From an uncultured Lentisphaerota bacterium (GTDB lineage: Bacteria > Verrucomicrobiota > Kiritimatiellia > CAIQIC01), in the NCBI GenBank assembly GCA_903896925.1, contig CAITZM010000169.1:1-64000 (forward strand): a stretch of DNA of 64,000 bases, written 5' to 3'. Both the position numbers and the translations under genes were made by a program. Below the pieces are notes generated by a model that searched no databases, was not told the DNA's origin, and saw only the letters and a list, made by a program, of their open reading frames with translations. Position 1 is the first letter of the stretch. Each line of letters starts with the position of its first letter. Below, piece by piece: positions 26,770-34,714 of this stretch.

Positions 26770-27855
26770 ATGAACATTCAGCCAACAGTTCGTAGCAGGA
26801 AACGTATTCGCACCTTGGCCGTGCCGGTCTTGGCGCGGCTCGGGGGCTGGTGCTGTGTCGCGACGGCGGTGCTGCTGCCGGCGGCGGCCGATGTCATTCC
26901 CACCGGCGTGGCCCAGTCGCGCGGTTATACGCCCGGCATGACCGGGCAGCCCTCCACCTTCCGTCCGGCTGCAGCGCTGGCGCTCTGCGAGCAGCCGGTG
27001 GCGCGCGAGCTTCCCGAAAGACCTGCGGTGCCGGATGAGGTGTGTCTTTCCCCGGCATCCTTGCCGCGGCCTGACGGCACCCTGTTGCGGCTTGCTGGGC
27101 AGCCGGCCAGGTCCAGCCAGCACGGCTTGGTAGACGGGCTGGAGCAGCCGGTCGGGGCGCAGTCCTACTATTATGACGGCCAGTTGCAGCAACAACCCGA
27201 CGAACCGGCGAAAGAGGGCCTGGCGCTCCGCGCGGGCACCTTCCTCGTGGCTTATGATGGTCTGCATCCCAAGCTGGAGACATTCGACGGGTCCAACTAT
27301 CAGGGCCTGATGGTGACGTTCCGGTGCCAGCACATGCGCAGCACACCGGCCTCGCTGCTGTACGATATTGAAACGGGCGAGGCGTTGATTCATGCGGTCG
27401 CCGCCGTGGTCCCGCAGCCGGTGCCGACGGGTGTGCTGGCGCAGCCTGCGGCTTCGCAGGCGACCTTGGGTGGCGGACTGTTGCTCTTCTGCCTGCTCGG
27501 CTGCCGGCGGCGTTCCGTGTCGGCTCTGGGCTTTGCACCGGTAGATACCTTCAACTGGCCGATGCCGGCGGTCGCCACCGGCGACCAGCCCGCGCCCGCC
27601 CGGGTCAAGGTGTCGAGCAACATCTACGGCCAGATCCTGAAGAAGTCGGGTTGGGACGGCACCCCGGCTGAGGCGGAGGCGCCCGGCGGGCCTGCCAAGG
27701 CGGGTGGGCAGCGGCGGGTGCAGGAATTCGGCCAATATACCGTGTGGGGCACGCCGCGCACCCTGCGCTCGTTCAGGGTGAAGGGCAACGCCGCCGTGCT
27801 CTCCCACGCCGCGCACCTCTCGCTCCTGCTCATGCGGACCTCGGGCAGGATCTGA
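26770..27855 (+). CDS. Unrecognised exported protein with internal PEP-CTERM-like segment
   Basis: 361 aa, family not recognised. Residues 1-40 carry a basic N-terminus and a hydrophobic stretch ending in AAAD, so it is probably exported. Residues about 230-258 read as VPQPVPTG, about 16 residues, then GGGLLLFCLLGCRRR, which resembles a PEP-CTERM sorting tag (Pro-rich motif, short hydrophobic helix, Arg cluster). PEP-CTERM tags are normally at the very C-terminus, but here about 100 more residues follow. A frame change or a fusion could explain this. GGGAGAGG directly precedes the ATG. Confidence 0.6.
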   Translation: MNIQPTVRSRKRIRTLAVPVLARLGGWCCVATAVLLPAAADVIPTGVAQSRGYTPGMTGQPSTFRPAAALALCEQPVARELPERPAVPDEVCLSPASLPRPDGTLLRLAGQPARSSQHGLVDGLEQPVGAQSYYYDGQLQQQPDEPAKEGLALRAGTFLVAYDGLHPKLETFDGSNYQGLMVTFRCQHMRSTPASLLYDIETGEALIHAVAAVVPQPVPTGVLAQPAASQATLGGGLLLFCLLGCRRRSVSALGFAPVDTFNWPMPAVATGDQPAPARVKVSSNIYGQILKKSGWDGTPAEAEAPGGPAKAGGQRRVQEFGQYTVWGTPRTLRSFRVKGNAAVLSHAAHLSLLLMRTSGRI

Positions 27856-27925
27856 GCGGAATGCCCGCGTGGCTCAAGGCACAGGCCGCCGAGGGGCGTC
27901 CATTAACGGCGGCGCTTTTTCCTCT

Positions 27926-27948
27926 GTAGCGGCGACCTGAGGTCGCCG
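27926..27948 (+). repeat. GTAG-headed REP-like palindrome
   Basis: GTAG is followed directly by an 8-bp stem CGGCGACC-TGA-GGTCGCCG. It lies between the 26770 and 27968 genes, which converge. The same design occurs at 48950-48972 and, with TTAG, near 6866. Confidence 0.75.
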
Positions 27949-27967
27949 GCAACGGTCATCGAACATC

Positions 27968-28909
27968 TCAATTGCTTTTGTATTCCGCGGCGCGGTCCTG
28001 CCGGCGGGCCAGTTCGCTGGCGTAGTGCAGGCCGAGGCTGGCGGCGCGCTCCCGCGCCCAATCCGTTAATTTGGTGGCGCCGGCCGGAGGCGCATCCACG
28101 CACAGGAGGTTGCCCATCAGGCCGCGGATTTCCTCGCGGGTGATCATCACATCGCGCACGAGTTTGCCAATAACCCAGCCGACGGCATAGCCCAAGCCCG
28201 GCGGCACAGACACGATGGGTCGCCGCTTGTCGATGATCGCTCCGATGGTTTCGGCCAGGCCGCGGTAGGTGAAGGTCTCGGGGCCGATGGCTTCGATCGT
28301 CACGTTGTTGGTTTGCCGGCCCTGCTCAATGGCCAGTTGCGCCAGGTCGTCCACGTAGATGGGCTGGAGCTTGTACTGGCCATCGCCAAAGACCCCGAAG
28401 ACCGGCAAATGCCGCAAGGCCCAGGCGATGTTGTTGACCAGGATATCCTCCTTGCCGAACAGCACCGTGGGCCGGAGGATCGCGTGCGACACGCCGCTCT
28501 CGCGCAGCACCCGCTCCAGCCGCGCCTTCCCGCTGAAATACTCGAGCGGCGAGTCCTCCGAAGGGTTGGTAATGCTGACGTGCACAATCCGGCTGACGCC
28601 GGCCGCTTGCGCCGCCTGGAACAGGGTTTCCGTATTACGCACCGCGTCCGCGTGGGTGAAGGTGCGATGGTTGAAGCGCACCCAGTACGTGTTGTAGAGG
28701 ACCGAAACGCCGCGCAGTGACTCGGCGAGTTTCGCGGGGTTGTCGAAATTGAAGGGCACCGCCCGCACCTGGTCGCCAAACGGATTTTTCCGGTGGAGGG
28801 AGTTGGTGAGCGTGATGACGCTTTGGCCTTCGGCCAGCAGCCGCTGGGCGATGTACTTGCCGGAGTAACCGAACGCTCCGGTGACCGCATGCAGGCCTGC
28901 ATTGTTCAT
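27968..28909 (-). CDS. NAD(P)-binding Rossmann protein (NmrA/NDUFA9-like)
   Basis: 313 aa of the atypical short-chain dehydrogenase class. The N-terminal dinucleotide motif is VTGAFGYSGKYIAQRLL (TGxxGxxG type), and there is no clear YxxxK active site; ISNP-type segment ITNPSEDSPLEYFSGKARLE holds a Tyr and Lys in a looser arrangement. LRPTVLFGKEDILVNNIAWALRHLPVFGVFGDG is typical of complex I 39-kDa-like proteins. GGAG lies 6 nt before the ATG. It may be a reductase or a chaperone-like binding protein; substrate unknown. Confidence 0.85.
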   Translation of the reverse strand: MNNAGLHAVTGAFGYSGKYIAQRLLAEGQSVITLTNSLHRKNPFGDQVRAVPFNFDNPAKLAESLRGVSVLYNTYWVRFNHRTFTHADAVRNTETLFQAAQAAGVSRIVHVSITNPSEDSPLEYFSGKARLERVLRESGVSHAILRPTVLFGKEDILVNNIAWALRHLPVFGVFGDGQYKLQPIYVDDLAQLAIEQGRQTNNVTIEAIGPETFTYRGLAETIGAIIDKRRPIVSVPPGLGYAVGWVIGKLVRDVMITREEIRGLMGNLLCVDAPPAGATKLTDWARERAASLGLHYASELARRQDRAAEYKSN

Positions 28910-29913
28910 TTTTCACTCCATCGCGCGTTGCGTTCTTTTCGCGCCCGTTCACACGTCGCGCCGCAAAAGATCTGAGCGGGCTATGCCAGAGGAGACGCGC
29001 GGATGTCAAGGACGCGTCGGTGCGCCGTTGTGATCCGTCCCTTGCCGGCTTGTCCGGCAGGAGCATAAAAGATTTCAACGCAAAGGTGCCAAGGCAAGCA
29101 AAAGGCGCAAAGACAGAGCAGGTTGCGCGCAGGCAAGCCGGCCTGTAGCCGGGATCGGTGATCCCGGCCAACCCAGCCCCAAAAGAACCGGGCTCGGCGG
29201 CTCCGGCTACAGCAGCAGATCTGGGCGAGCGCTCGGCCGAGCCAAGGCGGTTCGCAAGTATATGTGGATCGACTGGCTGGGAGAGTCAGGTGTGCATTCC
29301 CGTTGTCGCGCCCCAGAGGCCGTCTTACGTGGAATCGCGCCGCTTCCGTGCCACTAAGACTGCATCGACTTTAGTGTCCGACGTCACTGCCTGTTGAAAT
29401 GTTGCAAGTTCGGATGTGACCCCAACGGTCTACCAAGGGTCTGGGTAGGGGCCGAGGAAGGGATGAGAGTCGAGGACGGGGGGGGGGGCTTTTCGACAGA
29501 ATCATTGACGGCAGAACCATAAGATTTCGGAATCCATGGTGTAACCATGAGGGCAAGCCATTCGGTAGTGAAGACTGAAGCTCCCTGTCTTGAAATGATT
29601 CTGCCCTCAATGGTTCTGTCGTTTCCGCTCGATTGAAAACACGCTGCGCGATGCCCGCAGCTTCTTGTGGTTGGGGCTTGCACGGGCTGCGTGCAACGCT
29701 GCGTCGGTGCGCACCGGCTCCGCGGATCCGGTGGGGTGTGGTTCGGCTCGCGGGTTGGAAATCCCCTCCCTCAAAGAGGCATGATTGGTTGGGCTGAGGC
29801 GACGGTCGTGTAGGGTTGGTTGTGCCAGATGAGCTTATTCGCCTCAGGCGGAAGATCCGGCCTTTTCTGCCTTCGATGTTCGATGTTGGAGGTTCGGTGT
29901 TCGATGTTCCTCG
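28910..29913. repeat. 1-kb intergenic region of dispersed repeats
   Basis: No gene supported. Contents in order: a degraded repeat near 29075-29112 (TTTCAACGCAAAGG), a BIME-like pair of inverted palindromes at 29144-29210 (GTAG then CCGGGATC-GGT-GATCCCGG, partner ending GGCTAC), the word GTGGATCGACTGGCT at 29264-29278, a run of 11 G at 29478-29488, and a MITE-like element at 29496-29619. The last part (29700-29900) shows nothing recognisable. Confidence 0.75.
29496..29619. mobile_element. MITE-like element with 25-bp inverted ends
   Basis: Terminal arms 29496-29520 and 29595-29619 match at 22 of 25 positions in inverted orientation. Each arm is itself built from two CAGAAYCATT-type words. 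The 74-bp interior has no coding potential. No target-site duplication was established and no transposase is present in the window. Confidence 0.5.
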
Positions 29914-31380
29914 TCAGGGGCCTTCCACGCGGAGCTGGCCGACTTTGTAGCGGCGCTGGCCGTCGTCGCCGGGGAGGGGCAGGGCGAGGCGCGGGCAGCC
30001 GTCGCGCTGGCCGACGGAGACGAACACGTCGTAGGTGCCCGGCCGGGTCGGCGGCGCGAAGGTGCCGCACGGGTCGGTGTGCCGGAACGCGATGGTGCTT
30101 TTCGAGGAGAGCTTCTGCTCCGGCGCCTGCCCCGGCGGGCCGACGGCGAGATTGCGCAGGTCAAAGCTTTCATCGGCGTGGACGGAGACGATGCCGCCCT
30201 TGCCGTCCTTGAGCGTCAGGGCGAAGAAGCCGCCGCCGTAGCACGGCGCGACGCCGGCGTTCGCCCACGTGGTTTCGACGGTGAAGGGCGCGCCGAGTTT
30301 GACCTGCGCGGGCCAGCTGATGGCACGCAACTGGAGGCGGTAGCCGAGGCGCTGGTTGATCCGTGCGACGGTCTCGCGGTTCTCGCTCAACTCCTCGCGC
30401 GGCCACCAATGGATGCTCATGTAGCTGGCGTGATAGTCCTCGACGGATTTCAGCAGCAGGTCGCCGCTCCACGCGTGCCGCAGCTTGGAGCTGCCGTAGT
30501 GCTCGTGCTCGATGATCACCGGCCAGCGCGGCCAGAACTCCTGCGCCATCTCGGCGTGATACCACGAATGGGGCGGGGGCTGGACGAGGATGGAGTCGTC
30601 GCGCAGCGTGACGTTGTTCGAGATGGCGTAGTCCATCGTCGGGAAATGGCGGCCGGGCGTGTTGTGTCCGGCGACATCGTCGCTGATGCAGAGCTGGGTG
30701 CGTTTGAACAGTTTGGTGTGCAGGTCGATGTGCCGCTTCACGACGGCAAGCGTCTGCGTGGCGTTGAGCTGGCTGCCGAAGCCGGTGTGGCCTTCGCCCC
30801 ACATGCCGAACGAGCCGATGTCGATGAAGGCGACGTTCGGGTTGCCGTCGTAGCGGCGCGCGAGCGCGGCGAGAAAATGTTCCAGCTTCTGGAGGAACAC
30901 GGGGTCGAGGTAGTCCGGCTCCCAGAGCGGCCCGCCGGGGCGCGGGCCCTTGCCGAACTCGAAGTCCAGGCCCTTGGCGCCGGCGTCCTGCACCCACTTG
31001 GGCGTCGCGTAGCGCAGCCAGCTTTCGCAGCAGCTCACGCGGATGGTGACCGGCTTGCCCTGCGCGGCCCAGCGCTGTGCGGGCGTGTCGAACAGCGCCC
31101 AGTTGAACTCGCCCTCGCGCGGTTCGAGGAAGGACCACGGCACGCGCAGGTAGATGGTGGAGAGGCCCGGCCAGTCGTCGAGCGTGTCGGAGGGCGCGAG
31201 CTTCGAGCCATAGTTGGCGATGATGTTTGAATAAAAGTGCAGCGTCCAGCCCATGCCCGGGTTGACCAGCGCCGCGCCCGTGTCCGCCGGCCGGACGCTG
31301 ATCCGCTCCGCCTCCGCCGCGCGTCCGCCGCCCAGCAGGGCCAGCGCCGCCACCAACGTCCCGATGGTTTTCAGTCTCAT
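29914..31380 (-). CDS. Secreted DUF4832 protein (beta-galactosidase-like barrel)
   Basis: 488 aa with a signal peptide (MRLKTIGTLVAALALLGGGRAAEA). The N-terminal barrel starts with LVNPGMGWTLHFY and includes YLRVPWSFLEPREGEFNW, the usual GH42-like opening where a Trp, Pro and Glu line the pocket. VAFIDIGSFGMWGEGHT contains a Glu in the right place for an acid/base residue. The C-terminal DUF4832 beta-sandwich begins near RLQLRAISWP and ends RRYKVGQLRVEG. It is probably a glycosidase or sugar-binding protein of an exported polysaccharide pathway. Confidence 0.82.
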   Translation of the reverse strand: MRLKTIGTLVAALALLGGGRAAEAERISVRPADTGAALVNPGMGWTLHFYSNIIANYGSKLAPSDTLDDWPGLSTIYLRVPWSFLEPREGEFNWALFDTPAQRWAAQGKPVTIRVSCCESWLRYATPKWVQDAGAKGLDFEFGKGPRPGGPLWEPDYLDPVFLQKLEHFLAALARRYDGNPNVAFIDIGSFGMWGEGHTGFGSQLNATQTLAVVKRHIDLHTKLFKRTQLCISDDVAGHNTPGRHFPTMDYAISNNVTLRDDSILVQPPPHSWYHAEMAQEFWPRWPVIIEHEHYGSSKLRHAWSGDLLLKSVEDYHASYMSIHWWPREELSENRETVARINQRLGYRLQLRAISWPAQVKLGAPFTVETTWANAGVAPCYGGGFFALTLKDGKGGIVSVHADESFDLRNLAVGPPGQAPEQKLSSKSTIAFRHTDPCGTFAPPTRPGTYDVFVSVGQRDGCPRLALPLPGDDGQRRYKVGQLRVEGP

Positions 31381-31850
31381 GTGTGCCTCGTGGCGCGGAG
31401 CATAGGTGGTGGGCCGTGCTCCGTCACCGCCAAAGTCGCGGAAAGAATTTTAACCGCCAAGACGCCAAGTTCGCCAAGGGTCAAGAAGGAAGGCAGAGCA
31501 GCAGAATCGGAGGCTGCAGATGAATCATCCACAGATTACGCAGATTATCGGAAAGTTGAGTGAGGAGGCAGGCAGATAGGAGCCGGAAGAATTACAGCTG
31601 ACAAAGCGTCTGACGCGGCTGCTAATGCCGCTCGCGTCGCGGAAGATCTTTTTCGCCCATTCTTTTGCTGTTTTTCAATCCGTGTAATCTGTGAAATCTG
31701 TGGATTCAACTCAGGTCTTGGCGAACTTGCCTGCGGTGAGCCTGTCGAACCGGCGTCTTGGCGGTTCAACGTTTCCAAGCGTTGGAAAAAACGAGCGCCG
31801 GCGTTTCCATGGTCTGGAAAAGCCGGCGCGGTCAACGGCGCGGGGCCGGG
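31381..31850. repeat. Intergenic region with several dispersed repeat words
   Basis: No gene. AATTTTAACCGCCAAGACGCC (about 31446-31467) recurs in inverted orientation near 53470-53500. CCACAGATTACGCAGATT at about 31530-31547 and GTAATCTGTGAAATCTGTGG at about 31684-31703 form an inverted pair. A palindrome TTTCCAA-GCG-TTGGAAA (31772-31788) belongs to the same type as the sites at about 47982-48056. Confidence 0.7.
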
Positions 31851-32468
31851 TCAGAAGTTATAGCGGAGGCCGAGCTCGAGGTTGAAGCCGCTGACATCGG
31901 TAGGACGGAGCGGGCCGTCGGGGGTCTGGAGCCGGTTCTTGCTCAGGTCCTGCTGGAAGTTCGCGGCGGCGAAGATGGCGCAGTGCTTGGCCAGGGCGAA
32001 GTCGGCGTCGAGCCCGATCTGGGCCAGGAAGACATCGTCCAAGGTCATGTCGAGCGTCTTCGTCTGGTTGACCGCGTCCAGGCAGGTGGCGCTGGAGCTG
32101 ACGAAGGCGTAGCGCAGGCCCAGGTTCGCGTTGAGGCGGAACGGGGCGAGGTCCACGATGTTGCAGGTCAGGTCGGCGCCGAGCGGCAGCATATCGAACG
32201 AGCCGGAGGTGCCGGGGGCGATCTGGGTGCGGTTATCCTTCACGCCGACGTGGGTGGCACCGAAGGTGGCCGTGACGCCCCAGTCGGGCGAGAACCAGTA
32301 GCGGTAGTTGATGACGCCGCCCAGGCCGGTGTCGAAGAGGCCGTCTTGCGGCATGAAGACCAGCCCGCCGACGGAGACTTCCTGGTTATTCCCGGCGGCG
32401 GGCGCCGATGGCGCTGCGACGAGCGCGAGGCTGGCGACGGTCAACAACAGTTTGGCAGAAATTTTCAT
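31851..32468 (-). CDS. Small outer-membrane beta-barrel protein
   Basis: 205 aa with a signal peptide (MKISAKLLLTVASLALVAAPSAPAAG). The mature part is a run of alternating amphipathic strands (INYRYWFSPDWGVTATFGATHVG, FRLNANLGLRYAFVS, FNLELGLRYNF) and ends in Phe, the usual Bam recognition signal. It resembles small 8-stranded OmpA/OmpW-type barrels. AAAGGAA precedes the ATG. The ligand is unknown. Confidence 0.82.
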   Translation of the reverse strand: MKISAKLLLTVASLALVAAPSAPAAGNNQEVSVGGLVFMPQDGLFDTGLGGVINYRYWFSPDWGVTATFGATHVGVKDNRTQIAPGTSGSFDMLPLGADLTCNIVDLAPFRLNANLGLRYAFVSSSATCLDAVNQTKTLDMTLDDVFLAQIGLDADFALAKHCAIFAAANFQQDLSKNRLQTPDGPLRPTDVSGFNLELGLRYNF

Positions 32469-32539
32469 GGCGGTTCCTTTGGTTAAAAGCGGGCGCATCC
32501 TAGCGCATCGTCGCGGCGCTGACAACGGGTTTCGGACGC

Positions 32540-34522
32540 TCATTTCTCGATGCGGATGGGGAGGACGAGGAACGGGATGCCCAGCAGGTGCAGGCGGCGC
32601 TGGATCGAGAAGACGATGAAGTTGTAGAACCAGCGCGCGAGCAGGTTCTCCTCGGGGAACACGAGCTGGCCGCCGAAGAACACGGCGTTGGGGTAGCGCG
32701 CGGTCACGCGCGGCGCGAGGCGCTCGATCTCGTCGGCGACGTCCTGGCTGACCGCGCCAAAGGATTCGGCGGCGAACCCCTGGCTGCGGGCGAAGCGCAC
32801 GTAGCGGTCGAGCTCGACCTGCACGGTCTCCCGCAGGCGCTCGGCTTCGTTGACCCCCTTGAAGTTGCCGACATCGATCACGCCCACCTGCACGAACACG
32901 AAGCGGTGGAAGGTGTTGCTGAAGAGCCGTACGACCGTGAAGAAGGTGTGCAGCCCGAGGCCGTTGAAGCCGCTGACGAGGATCACGGCCGTCTTGGCAT
33001 TGGCCTCGCAGGCCGGTATGGGCGCCGCGGGCGCCTGCGTCAGCGCGGTATCGGCCGCCGCGACGAGCTCGTTGAGCCGGGTCAGGTGCTGGGCGGTCAC
33101 GCGGTAGTAGCGCCGGATGAGTTGCGTCACGCCGACGAGCAGCCCGGTGAGCACCAGCGTGATCCAGCCGCCGTCGTGGAATTTGGTGATCGTCATCATC
33201 AGCAGGATGGCGCTGGTCACCAGCAACCCCAGCCCGTTGATGAACAGGTTCCTGCGCCAGCGCGGTTCCGTGCCCCGGACCTGCCACCAGTGGCGCACCA
33301 TGCCCAGCTGGGCGAGCACAAAGGTGATGAAGACGTTGATGCTGTAGAGCACCACCAGCATGGTCACCGAGCCGCCGGTGGCCCAGAGCACGAGCAGGGC
33401 CGCACCGCTCATCAGCAGCACGCCGTTGCGCGTGACGAGATGGTCGGAAAGCGTGGCGAAGAAGGAGGGCGCGCAGCGGTCCAGCGCCATGTAGGCCAGC
33501 ACCCGCGGGCCGCCGAGAAAGCCGGTCTGGGCCGCGATGATCAGGATGACCGTCTCGGTCCCCAGCGTGACGAAGATGAAGGTCGTGCCCACGCCCGCCG
33601 GCCAGGCCGCCGTCAGTTTTTCCAGCAGGACGGCGTTGAGCGTTTTGCCGTGGACGGGGTGGACATCGCACAGCCAGTAGGCGGTCAGCAGGCCCAGCGC
33701 CATGAAGGCCAGCGAGATCATCATGTAGCGCATGGTGACGCGCGCCGTCTGCACCCGCGGCTCGCGCAGGATCGGCAGCGCGTCGCTGACGGCCTCGATG
33801 CCGGTATAGGTGCCGGCGCCCATGCCATAGGCGCGCACCAGCAGCGCCAGCATGCCGATCAGGCCGATCTCTCCGTGGAGCGCGCCGGCCTGCGTGGTGG
33901 CCTGCTGCACCAGCGCGCCCATGTGGCCGGCGTCGGCAAAGAGCGCCCAGACGATGGCGAACACATGCGTCAGGACGAACAACAGGAAGATCGGCACCAT
34001 CATCCGCACGCTTTCGCGCACGCCGCGCAGGTTGAGCACCGTCAAAAACCCCATGCACAGCACGATGGCAAGAAAGCGCGTGTGGAGCCAGCTCACGGGC
34101 AGAAAGCTGTAGAGCGCATCGGCGCCGCTGGCGATGGAGATGGCGATCGTCAGCACGTAGTCGATCAGGAGCGCGCTGCCGGAGACCATGCCCAGCGTGG
34201 GGGAGAGCAGCTTGTTGGCCACCACATAACCGCCCCCGCCCATGGGGAAGACCTCGATGAGTTTCGTGTAACTGATGCCGATGATGAAGACCGTCAGGGC
34301 GGTCGCCAGGCCCACCAGCACGCCGAGGTAGCCGTGCTGGCCGAGCGCCTTGAAGGCCTCCTCCGGGCCGTAGCACACCGACGAAAGGCCGTCCGCGCCC
34401 AGGCCGACCCAGGCCAGGAAGGCGACGAGCGAGAGCTGGTGATAGACGCGCTGGTCAAGCGGGTTGCGCTCGCGGCCGAGGAGCAGCGTCTTCAACCATT
34501 CATATCCGCGGAGCAGGTTCAT
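32540..34522 (-). CDS. APC-superfamily permease, KimA/YdaO-like (copy 1)
   Basis: 660 aa, about 12 transmembrane helices then a cytosolic C-terminal domain (about 480-660). Residues about 36-56 read VGLGADGLSSVCYGPEEAF, the TM1 unwound region of APC transporters, close to that of Bacillus KimA (a potassium importer). TM segments such as LSVCY..., GGGGYVV and GMGAGTYTGIEAVSDALP follow. The C-terminal domain has AVILVSGFNGLGLHTFF and FVFVQVGVIDVGNFKG. There is no Shine-Dalgarno site; a promoter ends 15 nt before the ATG. It is a near copy of the 34715-36694 gene. Substrate (K+ or amino acid) is not proven. Confidence 0.82.
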   Translation of the reverse strand: MNLLRGYEWLKTLLLGRERNPLDQRVYHQLSLVAFLAWVGLGADGLSSVCYGPEEAFKALGQHGYLGVLVGLATALTVFIIGISYTKLIEVFPMGGGGYVVANKLLSPTLGMVSGSALLIDYVLTIAISIASGADALYSFLPVSWLHTRFLAIVLCMGFLTVLNLRGVRESVRMMVPIFLLFVLTHVFAIVWALFADAGHMGALVQQATTQAGALHGEIGLIGMLALLVRAYGMGAGTYTGIEAVSDALPILREPRVQTARVTMRYMMISLAFMALGLLTAYWLCDVHPVHGKTLNAVLLEKLTAAWPAGVGTTFIFVTLGTETVILIIAAQTGFLGGPRVLAYMALDRCAPSFFATLSDHLVTRNGVLLMSGAALLVLWATGGSVTMLVVLYSINVFITFVLAQLGMVRHWWQVRGTEPRWRRNLFINGLGLLVTSAILLMMTITKFHDGGWITLVLTGLLVGVTQLIRRYYRVTAQHLTRLNELVAAADTALTQAPAAPIPACEANAKTAVILVSGFNGLGLHTFFTVVRLFSNTFHRFVFVQVGVIDVGNFKGVNEAERLRETVQVELDRYVRFARSQGFAAESFGAVSQDVADEIERLAPRVTARYPNAVFFGGQLVFPEENLLARWFYNFIVFSIQRRLHLLGIPFLVLPIRIEK

Positions 34523-34537
34523 GGGAAAGAGGGGCGG

Positions 34538-34565
34538 ACTATAGGCGAAAGCGGCGCGTGCGCAA
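34538..34565 (-). promoter_or_regulatory. Promoter of KimA-like copy 1
   Basis: On the minus strand TTGCGC (34565-34560), a 16-bp spacer and TATAGT (34543-34538). Both boxes and the spacer are matched upstream of copy 2. Only 15 nt separate the -10 box from the ATG, so the mRNA leader should be under about 10 nt. Confidence 0.7.
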
Positions 34566-34714
34566 AGCTCCGAGTGCTGCAGGCGTCAAGTCCGGGCATA
34601 TCCTCCGGCCCGGTTTCCCTGCCGGAACAGGCCGCCCGGCCTTGGCCCGGCGCCGTTTCGTCACCGTGTCGCAGGCCGGAAGATGCCGCCCCTGCAAGGC
34701 GTGGAGGAGGGTGC

